Below, one piece after another: positions 24,201 to 35,888 of a DNA stretch of 64,000 bases (its first letter is position 1; every line of letters starts with the position of its first letter). The position numbers and the translations under genes are program-made. The notes under the pieces are model-generated. The model did not search any database and was not told the origin of the DNA. It worked only from the letters and a program-made list of their open reading frames with translations. This stretch comes from Ridgeia piscesae (taxonomy: Eukaryota; Annelida; Polychaeta; Sabellida; Siboglinidae), in the NCBI GenBank assembly GCA_025642075.2, contig JAODUO010000067.1, positions 493,501-557,500 of the forward strand, given 5' to 3'.

Positions 24201-27200
24201 TACAGTGTAGACTTGGCCAATGTATTAGACGACAGTACAGGATCCAACCCCGAGTTCTCTTAGTCGAGAGTCTGAAGCTCTACCCACTGTGCCACTGGGG
24301 CCGGTTTCATAAAGCCGCATAACTTTACAAGCCATTATGCAGTCTACTGGTTGCAGCCAACAGCGACTATTCAGTGTAGCTTACAGCCAGTTTCATGAGA
24401 GAAATTTAGCATTTGCGTAAACCAATTAGTTCAAGTAGGTCGCGATGGGAAATCCCTGTATTTGTGGTATCTGTAGACACCCTTTTTCACTTTACCTGCT
24501 GCTTTTGTTGTTCGTATAGCAAATGTCAAGCTATGATGAATGTCCAGTGTAAACATTAAATATAATAAGTTGAGAGTGTTGGGAGCAGTAACGAACTTGT
24601 GTAGCATCATGTAAATATTTCAATGAGTCTTCTTGTCCAGTTCAATGAGTCTTCTTGTCCAGTTCAATGAGTCTTCTTGTCCAGTTCAATGAGTCTTCTT
24701 GACCAGTTCAATGAGTCTTCTTGTCCAGTTCAATGAGTCTTCTTGTCCAGTTCAATGAGTCTTCTTGACCAGTTCAATGAGTCTTCTTGTCCAGTTCAAT
24801 GAGTCTTCTTGTCCAGTTCAATGAGTCTTCTTGTCAAGTTCAATTTCAATGAGTCTTCTTGTCAAGTTCAATTTCAATGAGTCTTCTTGTCCAGTTGTGT
24901 TCACAAACCTTCATCTTCTGTTGTTTCTCTCTAAGTGGCACTGTCTCTAAGCCACACATGTATTACATGTATTATTTATTCACGATAACCTTATAAAAAG
25001 TACATTTTATCTCCCTAAGAGTCGTGATTGCTAACGCAAGTGTATTGTAAAACATAATATACATGAACTAAATAATTTAATCAACAACCTTATACATTGC
25101 GTAATGCGTTAACATATAGTGAATAAATAAATAAAATTGAATAACAATAAAAAAATAAATATAGTGAATAAATATTTAAAGAAATTAAATTACAATAAAA
25201 ATAATAATAAATAGATATATGATAAAAACAAGATAAATAGCATTAATAAGTATAATAAAACATTTAGTAAAAGTGTTCATTGCATCATGCGTCACAGTTT
25301 TCTAGTTTAAAACATGATGCATATATGTCATCTTAAAGGGAGAGAGACAGTTTGAGTTTCTTATTATTGGGTCTGATTCATCCCATATGTGTGCGCCATT
25401 TGCAGCAATGGATTTCTTGAATATATTGGTTTGTGCTTTTGGGACATATATTGGCACATATATAAGTTCCCTTTTTCATTTGACTGGGTTGTTCTGGTCG
25501 AAATGTTTGATAACACAGTGAACCACCTTTCCTCTTAAGTTTACAGGATATCTCCCATCATCCCTATGTGTACAATGTATTCTATGCACATTTTCCTCCC
25601 TAGTTTTTATCTCCCAAAACATTGAATCTTGAGCTGGGAATTGCAAACTTTTAGGAGAAGAGTTGTAAAGTGCTCATCCCTGCCATTAATGTGACCGAGT
25701 GTTCTGCGTCGCTGTTCTGTGAATAATGTTCCCAGAGAGATGCAAAAGTGTGACTACACACCTTTTCAAGGCTCTTAAAGCCTCCTGTGTAAACACACTC
25801 ACGATTCTTAACTGCCAGATTAGTGGGACTTTGATTTGCTGTGTTTTTATTTATTCATTTGTTTTTGATCTTTTAATCTTCACTTTTTAACTCTCTGTGT
25901 TTGTGTCCAATCATGACAATGACAATAGCACGAGATGTGATGAGGATGGTGATGATATCATATGTGTGACAGACAACCTTGTGTGATGAGGATGGTGACG
26001 ATATCGTATGTGTGACAGACAGCCTTGTGAAGAACTTAGAAAAAGGGTGGGAATAGAAGTGGCGGGCAGTGTGATGAGAAGAAAGAGGGTGAGGTCATGG
26101 AGAGTGACATGGGCTGAGATAAGGGCTGTACATAGTCAGTGATGGAGGGGACAGTTCCCACTGGCAGGCCAAGGAACACTTGGCAGGACTCTGTATCTGC
26201 ACACTTGAGTCTGACGGCCATCAACCCACAGGACGCTCAGGACCAAGCCAGGTGGAGAAATAAAACTGGGAACATTACGCGTTAACTGACAATGATGATG
26301 GTTGTGCTTTTAAACAGGGTTGTCCATGTGTCTCTGCTGGCTTCTATCTGTCACTCTCTGTCCCCCCTTCTCCCTGAATATCTGTCTTCATAATCCTCCC
26401 AGTACAGTCTAAGTCTTCCTTCCCTGCTTTTCCCTTCAGACTTCCAATATTTGCCAAACCTTCTACTCCCATTATATCGCACTACAGCCAGATCCAGATT
26501 CAACAAGATTGTTACCTAGAGTACCTAGAGAATCAACTGTAAATGGCAGGTGGACAAGGAAGCTCTTTGGCTTATCGAGAGTCCGACCTATCTATCTAAG
26601 AATACCCCGCCCGTCTTAGGTATATGTTGATTTTATTTTTAAATGTATCAACACTACTAGCACCTACACAATCAGCTGATAATATGTGCCATTCGTTTAC
26701 TGTTCTTTGTGAAAATTTGAATTTTCTAATATCCAGTCTACACTGCTTCTTTGCTAATGTAACTCCATGTCCTCTAGTCCTTCTCTCTTCTTTAAATATT
26801 TCTGTCAATATCTTCATATCTATCAATAAGCAATATTTCTCTCCAATTAATCATACCATTTCCTAAATTACTGATACAAATGCCTTACGATAATGTTGTA
26901 TATTGCTGTTTCAGGATGGAGTGCTTAAGTTTATTCTTCAAAATGGCTGTGATTGTCAGGGTGAGTAATCACATTAGATTATGTTTGTTAATTACAGTGG
27001 CTGTCACTATTTGCATTTTTCTTGTGACTTTAATGTCTGTGACTTTTTCCCTGACTGTTTACCTAGTACCTACATTCATGTAATCAATGCTGCACTTGGC
27101 CTGATCAGTAAGTGTATCCGATGCATAACATAGCCTAATGAAAGACTAAGATCATACTTTTATTGTTTCCAAAATACATGTATCAGCTTTATTCTATATA

Positions 27201-30200
27201 ATTTTTTTCCTCAGTTTTCTGTATAAAATTTGCAGTGTGATTTTGTATATTATTGTTATTTGTTAGTGGTGTTTTGTCAGGGTGGGGGTTTTCGAGTGTT
27301 TTTTCTTCTCCATGTGGGGTTATGTCCTGGATTCATAAGTTTTAGACTCGATGTTATCTCATTATTGGCACCAGGAAAGCCAGTGTATAGAACAACTTGT
27401 GTACACTTTACTGTGTAACATTTAAAGTGGTCACCGTAATGATGTGAAGCAATGTGAAATGACTTATGTGAATTATTGTGATTAAAATTACATCTGTCAT
27501 GAATAGCCTTGAGAGGTAAAGAAGTCTTGGATAGCCTTGTATTTCAAGTTGTCAAACGTTTACAAAATCTGTCTTCTGATTTTCACCTCCTGCTGTTACA
27601 TTCTCTCGTGATGACTGAGTACAGTGTCTGTCACCTACAGGACATACACAGCACCATTACGATGACATACAACCTGCCTGTGTGGGTGTCCTATGTCATC
27701 TTTGCTGTCACTGTCATTGTTGCTGGCTTCATTCTCGCGCTGGTGAGTACATAGAGGCACGTAAAAAAGTTAATCAAGACAATTTCAGTTCAATTCAATA
27801 ACTTTATTGCGGAACAATAAATCCATATAAAAGGGAATACTAGACTATGACTAATAACTATTTACATGAAGCGTTTTAAGCCAATGGTGACACAGTGGTG
27901 ATGTATACCGTATATCAAGCACTCGTAATAGTCTGTAATATTGCATGATTTATCTACAAGCCATAAAACTATACACTGTTTTCTTATCAACATTTTACAG
28001 GTGGGTAAGATTTGTGATACAATTTTTTTTATAAACATAACTCGCACTACAATCTTGAGATTCATTGCACAACAATCTAGACAGATTATACACACAGTTT
28101 TCTCATTGACTCTGCTCTATACAAACACCACAGCTGGCACGTATATAATGAAGTACAGTAGGATTTAAACAGAGTACATTTTACAGATTATGTACACATG
28201 TAAAACTTTTGAATCCAGGAACACTGAGCATACATTCTCTTGTACTGCCTAGACATGTCACATGGTCACTGAGACCTTCTGTGATAATATGCCCATGATA
28301 TAATTAATAATTAATATATTTCTCTATCACATTCTCTACTGCTGAATCGCAACACTCAGTGCAATCATGTAACAAAGTACAATACTTATGTATTAAAAAA
28401 AAATCGGCATATAACTGCAATTTCAACAAAGTCCTTTTACCTGTAACAAAGTAGTTTGATCTAAAGTAGCAATATTCTTTTCTTTGTTGCTTTCATTTAC
28501 TTCGCAAAATACGTTTGTTACAATATATCCGTGTCTAGTCGCCAGGGAGATCTTGTAGTCATGTTGAAATATATTAATAGTTATTAATAGTAGACAACCA
28601 CAGCAATTCACCAGCCAGGTCGCAATCGTACTTGTATAAAAACCTCACTTTGGGATAGCCCATCAGTGCTGACCTCTATAAGTAAAAAGATAGCCGAGCT
28701 GGAAATCATTTCGAAGGATGTATTGCTCATACTGACTCAAGGTGTCGGTTGTCTCAGCTGCTGATACTGGTGTGTGACAAGGTGATGGCGTCACGGGCAT
28801 CACACCAATCTGTGCAAGCGTCCTCCACACAGCACAGTTTGGCTACTGACGATGGACTGGTATGTAACAATAATGACTAATGAAATGCACCGCAAATTGA
28901 TTGTCTATGTTGCGTGTTACTGGCAGTTGATTTAACTGTACATATTTTAAAATCAAGTTTAAATAATTATGTACATAACAACTTTGTGTTAATTCTTTAG
29001 AAAGTTTCAGCCCATCGGGTATAGTATGATATTCCACATATTTATTGATTTTCTGAACTACATATTATTTGCTATAAGTTTATAAGTCAAGAATCTTATT
29101 CGATTTTTTTGGGGAAAAAACTAATTATTTTTTCCAACCCTGCTGTTAAATGCTTGTGACCGACCGACCGACCGACCGACCGACCGACCGACCGACCGAC
29201 CGACCGACCGACCGACCGACCGACCGACCGACCGACCGACCGACCGACCGACCGACCGACCGACCGACCGACCGACCGACCGACCGACCGACACCGACCG
29301 ACGATCTCCGACCGACCGACCGACCGATCGATGATCCGACGATCGACCTCGACCGACCGACCGACCGACCGATCGACCGACCGACCGACCGACCGAACGA
29401 CCGATCCGACCGACGACGATCCGACCGATCGACCGATCGACCCACTCGACCGATTCGACGACCGACCGACGATCGACGATCCGATCGATCGACGACGACG
29501 ACCGACGACTCGATCGACCGACCGACGACCGACGACCGACCGACGCGATCGATCGATCGATCGACGACCGACCATCGACGACTCATCGACTCGACGACGA
29601 ATCGCATCGACGATCCGATCCGATCGACGACCGATCCGACGATCGACCGACGATCGACCGACGACCATTCGATCGACCACGATCCGATCATCCGATCGAC
29701 CGATCGATCGACCGACCATCGATCATCGAGCTCGACCGACGACCGACGATCGCATCGATGCCAATCGACTGGACATCCATCTGACCACTCGACTACTGTT
29801 GACGACCCTCGACGTACGATCGACCGATCGGATCATCGACCTGACCGTTACGACATTGGCGTCCAGATCGTGACCGACCGATGACGCATCCGTCGACACC
29901 ACTGACTTGGCGATCGGTGAACACTAGTCTATGACACTTGTTGGCAGTCTCAGTCGGTGACACACTCAGTCTATGACACTTGATGGCAGTCTCAGTCGGT
30001 GACACACTCAGTCTATGACATTTGTTGGCAGTCTCAGTCGGTGACACACTCAGCTCTATGACATTTGTTGCAGTCCAGTCGGACCACTCAGATGACCTTG
30101 ACACACTCAGTCTATGACATTTGTTGGCAGTCTCAGTCGGTGACACACTCAGTCTATGACATTTGTTGGCAGTCTCAGTCGGTGACACACTCAGTCTATG

Positions 30201-31513
30201 ACACTTGTTGGCAGTCTCAGTCGGTGACACACTCAGTCTATGACACTTGTTGGCAGTCTCAGTCGGTGACACACTATGTTGTTGCATTCAGTGTAACCAG
30301 ACATTTGTTGGCAGTCTCAGTCGGTGACATCACTCAGCTCAGTATGACACTTGTTGGCAGTCTCAGTCGGTGACACACTCAGTCTATGACACTTGTTGGC
30401 CGTCTCAGTCGGTGACACACTCAGTCTATGACACTTGATGGCAGTCTCAGTCGGTGACACACTCAGTCTATGACATTTGTTGACAGTCTCAGTCGGTGAC
30501 ACACTCAGTCTATGACACTTGTTGGCAGTCTCAGTCGGTGACACACTCAGTCTATGACACTTGTTGGCAGTCTCAGTCGGTGACACACTCAGTCTATGAC
30601 ATGTTGGCAGTCTCAGTGGTGACACACTCAGTCTATGACATTGTTGCAGTCTCAGTCGGTGACACACTCAGTCTATGACACTTGTTGGCAGTCTCAGTCG
30701 GTGACACACTCAGTCTATGACACTTGTTGGCAGTCTCAGTCGGTGACACACTCAGTCTATGACACTTGTTGCAGTCTCAGTCGGTGACACACTCAGTCTA
30801 TGACACTTGTTGGCAGTCTCAGTCGGTGACACACTCAGTCTATGACACTTGTTGGCAGTCTCAGTCGGTGACCCTTCAGTATATGACACTTGTTGGCAGT
30901 TTCTCTGACACTAGTTTAATTATTTATACTTTATATTAAATTTTCATAGAGAACAAAACAGTGTCACTCTGAATGTTTGTTAGCAAATGAAATGGTAAAT
31001 TGTTTAAATTCATTTCATATGCTATAATGTTATCATCATATTTTTATATCAATTTTTTTAAAAATGATGTTTTATTAATGTCATTTATATTATTTCAAAT
31101 ATATATATTTGTTTTTAATAATATGTTTTTTATATTTATGGTTTAATTACACATATCTTATTGGTTTTGTTTATTTATTACTATTATGATTTTCTTATTA
31201 TTATTGTGAACTCATATATTTAGCTAAAGCTTTATTGTATATATGTACATAATGTATGTATGTAAGAGTGTTGGTTGATGATGGCCTATTGAAAATCACG
31301 TCTTACCACGTGACAAGGCTACCATCAGAAAATAAAGCTTTTACTTACTGCAGTTTATTAGAAAGTACCACTTTTATCTTGATTTTGTAGGACGATGTGT
31401 CGGATGTTGTCGAGGATGACCTTTCTGCGGCTTCCGTTGGCAGAGATGATGACACTCTCATGAGTGGTGGTGACTACGTGCGACCTGGGTCAGCAAGACA
31501 ACGAAGACATTGA
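18229..31513 (+). CDS. TMX1: thioredoxin-related transmembrane protein 1 (TMX1-like), complete
   Basis: Eight exons: 18229-18380, 19500-19633, 22173-22218, 23322-23450, 26915-26960, 27641-27742, 28758-28859 and 31391-31513. All have GT-AG borders and matching phases, and they total 834 nt (277 codons plus TGA), close to the length of vertebrate TMX1. Order: signal peptide (residues 1 to about 24), then a thioredoxin fold with the strand EWLVKFYAPW and active site C56-P-A-C59, characteristic of TMX1. The conserved cis-proline region SLPTIFH is at about residues 105-111, and HVKDGTFRIYSGSRE matches the next strands. A membrane span lies at about residues 183-209 (LPVWVSYVIFAV ... ILAL, then LLILVC). 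The cytosolic acidic tail (DDVSDVVEDD) ends in GSARQRRH, an arginine motif like those used for ER retention. Known role of the family: an ER-membrane oxidoreductase with the active site in the lumen, acting on membrane-bound clients. The introns are enlarged by minisatellites and retroelements. The start ATG precedes the signal peptide directly. Confidence 0.95.
18998..19412 (+). mobile_element. non-coding dispersed repeat, truncated copy of the element at 42449-43300
   Basis: From GTTTGTTCACAGATAGGCCT to ACATACGACTCATTTCATTAG it matches 42889-43300 at high identity over roughly 410 bp, with small indels. This copy in TMX1 intron 1 has the 3' inverted-repeat end but lacks the 5' end found at 42449. 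Confidence 0.8.
19727..21345. repeat. 78-bp minisatellite, about 20 copies, in TMX1 intron 2
   Basis: The unit begins GCCCCACACACTGAGGGCTA and has a period of 78 bp (26 codons, so it stays open on the minus strand). One diverged spacer (about 20440-20520) resembles the sequence flanking the right end (about 21345-21405); both carry CCTGGAAAG and TAAGACCACAAATGA. The array is therefore built from blocks separated by a related spacer. Confidence 0.97.
21430..22040 (-). mobile_element. Rex1/L2-like LINE, C-terminal reverse transcriptase fragment
   Basis: The minus strand reads FKYLGVILDEKFSFTEHV, RLHVLRKLRAFYVDPLLLLR, LYRSIIEPLLTYCSICYYPA, then after a frameshift PKLSEIIDDAILKKARAVA, SDHPLSTFFHVLPSQRRYR and RSFVPVAIRMLN. 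This is the typical end of a Rex/L2-type LINE ORF2. Its 3' side at lower coordinates (21425-21480) has TTTATTGTCCTTAAAAGG-type UTR sequence. It is broken by a frameshift and is an intronic passenger in TMX1. Confidence 0.85.
22427..22760. repeat. four imperfect ~75-105-bp repeats
   Basis: Copies beginning AGGGGCTT lie at about 22427, 22504, 22610 and 22699. Each continues with AATATTTTACCCCA.TAAA, TTCTCAGTGACATTATA and TTCCTTAATCC-like words. Confidence 0.75.
23466..23597 (+). mobile_element. hAT-type MITE end, related to 39276-39913
   Basis: Begins CAGGGTTGGGTTCAAATACG and continues with repeated GTATTTG words and TTGAAAATCACAAAA. The reverse complement of 39780-39913 carries the same blocks in the same order. 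Confidence 0.5.
24000..24303 (-). mobile_element. tRNA-derived SINE in TMX1 intron 4
   Basis: The minus strand from about 24303 downward reads GTGGCACAGTGGGTAGAGC (A box), CAGACTCTCGACTAAGAGA and GGGGTTGGATCCTG (B box), a tRNA head, followed by a non-tRNA body. The 3' limit is uncertain. Confidence 0.6.
24304..24425. mobile_element. short MITE-like sequence
   Basis: GGGGCCGGTTTCATAAAGC at one end and CAGTTTCATGAGAG at the other are of a type common at the ends of short interspersed elements. The inverted match is partial. Confidence 0.3.
24621..24897. repeat. 22-bp tandem repeat, about 12 copies
   Basis: Core CAATGAGTCTTCTTGTCCAG plus TT. Two late units carry a 4-bp longer join, and some have GACC or GTCAA for GTCC. 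Confidence 0.97.
25937..26028. repeat. 46-bp direct duplication
   Basis: TGTGATGAGGATGGTGA and TATGTGTGACAGACA blocks occur twice at 46-bp spacing. Confidence 0.85.
26596..26830 (-). mobile_element. CR1/Jockey-like LINE, last ~75 codons
   Basis: The minus strand reads RRTRGHGVTLAKKQCRLDIR, KFKFSQRTVNEWHIL and SSVDTFKNKINIYLRRAGY, the standard C-terminus of CR1/Jockey-type ORF2 proteins. It lies in TMX1 intron 4, ending about 85 bp before the exon at 26915. Confidence 0.8.
29157..29885. repeat. (CCGA)n array grading into degenerate CGA-rich sequence
   Basis: Pure CCGA units at 29157-29291, then several hundred bases of CGATC/CGACC variants. This suggests either an old decayed array or assembly noise. 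Open frames on both strands are artefacts. Confidence 0.95.
29933..30905. repeat. 42-bp minisatellite, about 23 copies, in TMX1 intron 7
   Basis: Unit: GACACACTCAGTCTATGACA, then CTTGTTGGCAGTCTCAGTCGGT. Single-base and small deletions recur. It begins about 50 bp after the (CCGA)n array ends. Confidence 0.97.
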
Positions 31514-34500
31514 GGTAACGACAAGACGGAGACATTGAGGTAACGACAAGACGGAGACATTGAGGTAATGACAAGACGGAGACATTGAGGTAATGACAAG
31601 ACGGAGACATTGAGGTAACGACAAGACAGAGACATTAAGGTAATGATAAGATGGAGACATTAAGGTAATGACAAGACGGAGACATTGAGGTAACGACAAG
31701 ACGGAGACATTGAGGTAATGACAAGACGGAGACATTGAGGTAATGACAAGACGGAGACATTGAGGTAACGACAAGACAGAGACATTGAGGTAATGACAAG
31801 ACGGAGACATTGAGGTAATGACAAGACGGAGACATTGAGGTAATGACAAGACGGAGACATTGAGGTAAGACAAGACGGAGACATTGAGGTAAGACAAGAC
31901 GGAGACATTGAGGTAATGACAAGAAGAGACATTAAGGTAATGACAAGAGGAGACATTGAGGTAACGACAAGAGGAGACATTGAGGTAATGACAAGAAGAG
32001 ACATTGAGGTAATGACAAGAGGAGACATTGAGGTAACGACAAGAAGAGACATTGAGGTAAGACAAGAAGAGAATTGAGGTAAGACAAGAGAGACATTGAG
32101 GTAATGACAAGAGGAGACATTGAGGTAAGACAAGAGGAGACATTGAGGTAACGACAAGAGGAGACATTGAGGTAACGACAAGAGGAGACATTGAGGTAAT
32201 GACAAGAGGAGACATTGAGGTAATGACAAGAAGAGACATTGAGGTAACGACAAGAGGAGACATTGAGGTAAGACAAGAGGAGACATTGAGGTAACGACAA
32301 GGGGACATTGGTAACGAAAGAGGACATTGAGGTAAAAGAGATGAGGTAATGACAAGAGAATTAGGTAACGAAAGAGGGACATTGGAAGACAAGAAGACAT
32401 TGAGGTAACGACAACGAGACATTGAGGTAAGACAAGAGAGACATTAAGGTAATGACAAGATGGAGAATTGAGGTAATGACAAGAGGAGACATTAAGGTAA
32501 GACAAGACAGAGACATTGAGGGAACGACAAGACAGAACATTGAGTGACAAGACAGAGACATTGAGGTAATGACAAGAGAGACATTGAGGTAATGACAAGA
32601 GGAGACATTGAGGTAATGACAAGAGAGACATTGAGGTAAGACAAGACAGAGACATTGAGGTAACGACAAGACAGAGACATTGAGGTAATGACAAGACAGA
32701 GACATTGAGGTAAGACAAGACAGAGACATTGAGGTAAGACAAGACAGAGACATTGAGGTAATGACAAGAGAGACATTGAGGTAATGACAAGACAGAGACA
32801 TTGAGGTAAGACAAGACAGAGACATTGAGGTAATGACAAGACAGAGACATTGAGGTAAGACAAGACAGAGACATTGAGGTAAGACAAGACAGAGACATTG
32901 AGGTAATGACAAGACAGAGACATTGAGGTAAGACAAGACAGAGACATTGAGGTAATGACAAGACAGAGACATTGAGGTAATGACAAGAGGAGACATTGAG
33001 GTAATGACAAGACAGAGACATTGAGGTAAGACAAGAGAGACATTGAGGTAATGACAAGAGAGACATTGAGGTAAGACAAGACAGAGACATTGAGGTAACG
33101 ACAAGACAGAGACATTGAGGTAATGACAAGAGAGACATTGAGGTAAGACAAGACAGCATTGAGGTAATGACAAGACGAGACATTGAGGTAAGACAAGAGA
33201 ACATTGAGGTAAGACAAGACGGAGACATTGAGGTAAGACAAGAGGAGACATTGAGGTAACGACAAGACGGAGACATTGAGGTAAGACAAGACGAGACATT
33301 GAGGTAATGACAAGACGAGACATTGAGGTAAGACAAGACAGAGACATTGAGGTAATGACAAGAGGAGACATTGAGGTAAGACAAGACGAACATTGAGGTA
33401 AGACAAGACGGAGACATTGAGGTAAGACAAGAGGAGACATTGAGGTAAGACAAGACGGAGACATTGAGGTAATGACAAGACGGAGACATTAGGTAAGACA
33501 AGACGAGACATTAGGTAAGACAAGAGGAGACATTGAGGTAATGACAAGAGAGACATTGAGGTAAGACAAGACGGAGACATTGAGGTAAGACAAGACGAGA
33601 CATTGAGGTAAGACAAGACGGAGAATTGAGGTAACGACAAGAGAGACATTGAGGTAATGACAAGACGGAGACATTAGGTAATGACAAGACGGAGACATTG
33701 AGGTAACGACAAGACAGAGACATTAAGGTAAGACAAGAGGAGACATTGAGGTAAGACAAGGACTGAGAACAAATTGAGGTAATGACAAGACGGAGACATT
33801 GAGGTAAGACAAGAGGAGACATTGAGGTAAGACAAGAGGAGACATTGAGGTAAGACAAGACGGAGACATTGAGGTAAGACAAGACGAGACATTAGGTAAG
33901 ACAAGAGGAGACATTGAGGTAAGACAAGATGGAGACATTGAGGTAACAACAAGATGGAGACATTGAGGTAACGACAAGACGGAGACATTGAGGTAACGAC
34001 AAGACAGAGACATTAAGGTAATGACAAGATGGAGATATTGAGGTAATGACAAGATGGAGACATTAAGGTAATGACAAGACAGAGACATTGAGGGAACGAC
34101 AAGACAGAGACATTGAGGTAACGACAAGACAGAGACATTGAGGTAATGACAAGATGGAGACATTGAGGTAATGACAAGATGGAGACATTGAGGTAATGAC
34201 AAGACGGAGACATTGAGGTAACGACAAGACAGAGACATTGAGGTAACGACAAGACAGAGACATTGAGGTAATGACAAGACAGAGACATTGAGGTAATGAC
34301 AAGACAGAGACATTGAGGTAATGACAAGACAGAGACATTGAGGTAATGACAAGATGGAGACATTGAGGTAATGACAAGACAGAGACATTGAGGTAACGAC
34401 AAGACAGAGACATTGAGGTAATGACAAGACAGAGACATTGAGGTAACGACAAGACAGAGACATTGAGGTAACGACAAGACAGAGACATTGAGGTAATGAC

Positions 34501-35888
34501 AAGACAGAGACATTGAGGTAATGACAAGACAGAGACATTGAGGTAATGACAAGACAGAGACATTGAGGTAATGACAAGATGGAGACATTGAGGTAATGAC
34601 AAGACAGAGACATTGAGGTAACGACAAGACAGAGACATTGAGGTAATGACAAGACAGAGACATTGAGGTAATGACAAGACAGAGACATTGAGGTAACGAC
34701 AAGACAGAGACATTGAGGTAATGACAAGACAGACATTGAGGTAACGACAAGACAGACATTGAGGTAACGACAAGACGAAGACATTGAGGTAAAGACAAGA
34801 CGGAGACATTGAGGTAACGACAAGACGGAGACATTGAGGTAATGACAAGACGGAGACATTGAGGTAATGACAAGACGGAGACATTGAGGTAACGACAAGA
34901 CAGAGACATTAAGGTAATGACAAGACGGAGACATTGAGGTAATGACAAGATGGAGACATTGAGGTAATGACAAGACGGAGACATTGAGGTAATGACAAGA
35001 TGGAGACATTGAGGTAATGACAAGACGGAGACATTGAGGTAATGACAAGATGGAGACATTGAGGTAACGACAAGATGGAGACATTGAGGTAACGACAAGA
35101 GGAGACATTTGCAGGGATTAAGACAAGAGGAGACATTGAGGTAATGACAAGACGGAGACATTGAGGTAATGACAAGATGGAGACATTGAGGTAATGACAA
35201 GATGGAGACATTGAGGTAATGACAAGATGGAGACATTGAGGTAACGACAAGATGGAGACATTGAGGTAACACAAGATGGAGACATTGAGGTAATGACAAG
35301 ATGGAGACATTGAGGTAATGACAAGATGGAGACATTGAGGTAACGACAAGATGGAGACATTGAGGTAACGACAAGATGGAGACATTGAGGTAAGACAAGA
35401 GGAGACATTGAGGTAACGACAAGACGGAGACATTGAGGTAATGACAAGATGGAGACATTGAGGTAATGACAAGACGGAGACATTGAGGTAATCGACAAGA
35501 CGGAGACATTGAGGTAACGACAAGATGGAGACATTGAGGTAATGACAAGACGGAGACATTGAGGTAATGACAAGAGGAGACATTGAGGTAATGACAAGAG
35601 AGACATTGAGGTAAGACAAGAGGAGACATTGAGGTAAGACAAGAGGAGACATTGAGGTAATGACAAGACGGAGACATTGAGGTAATGACAAGACGGAGAC
35701 ATTGAGGTAATGACAAGATGGAGACATTGAGGTAATGACAAGACAGAGACATTAAGGTAATGACAAGACGGAGACATTGAGGTAATGACAAGACGGAGAC
35801 ATTGAGGTAACGACAAGACAGAGACATTGAGGTAATGACAAGATGGAGATATTGTGGCAACAACAAGACGGAGACATTGAGGTAACAA
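31496..35888. repeat. ~25-bp minisatellite, ~175 copies, starting in the TMX1 stop region
   Basis: Unit core GACATTGAGGTAATGACAAG followed by ACGGA or variants; many copies are 22-24 bp. The first unit overlaps the last TMX1 codons (CAA CGA AGA CAT TGA), so the TGA stop is part of the repeat. Subfamilies (ACGG, ACAG, ATGG, AGG) come in blocks. The very long minus-strand frames (up to about 617 codons) are artefacts. Confidence 0.98.

Noticed and set aside
27780..28450. LINE 3' UTR in minus orientation (AATTCAATAACTTTATTG)
   Set aside because: The terminal word is suggestive, but no coding motif follows, so I did not list it as an element.
29096..29884. Arg/Ser- or Asp/Pro-rich frames on both strands
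   Set aside because: Low-complexity translation of the (CCGA)n array.
29933..30905. CRISPR-like array of 42-bp periodicity
   Set aside because: The whole unit is conserved; there is no repeat-plus-unique-spacer structure.
31321..31340. AATAAA near 31330 as the TMX1 polyadenylation site
   Set aside because: It lies in intron 7, upstream of the last coding exon at 31391-31513, whose tail encodes a credible TMX1 C-terminus.
31496..35888. CRISPR-like array
   Set aside because: Repeats are directly tandem with no unique spacers of regular length, and the DNA is eukaryotic.
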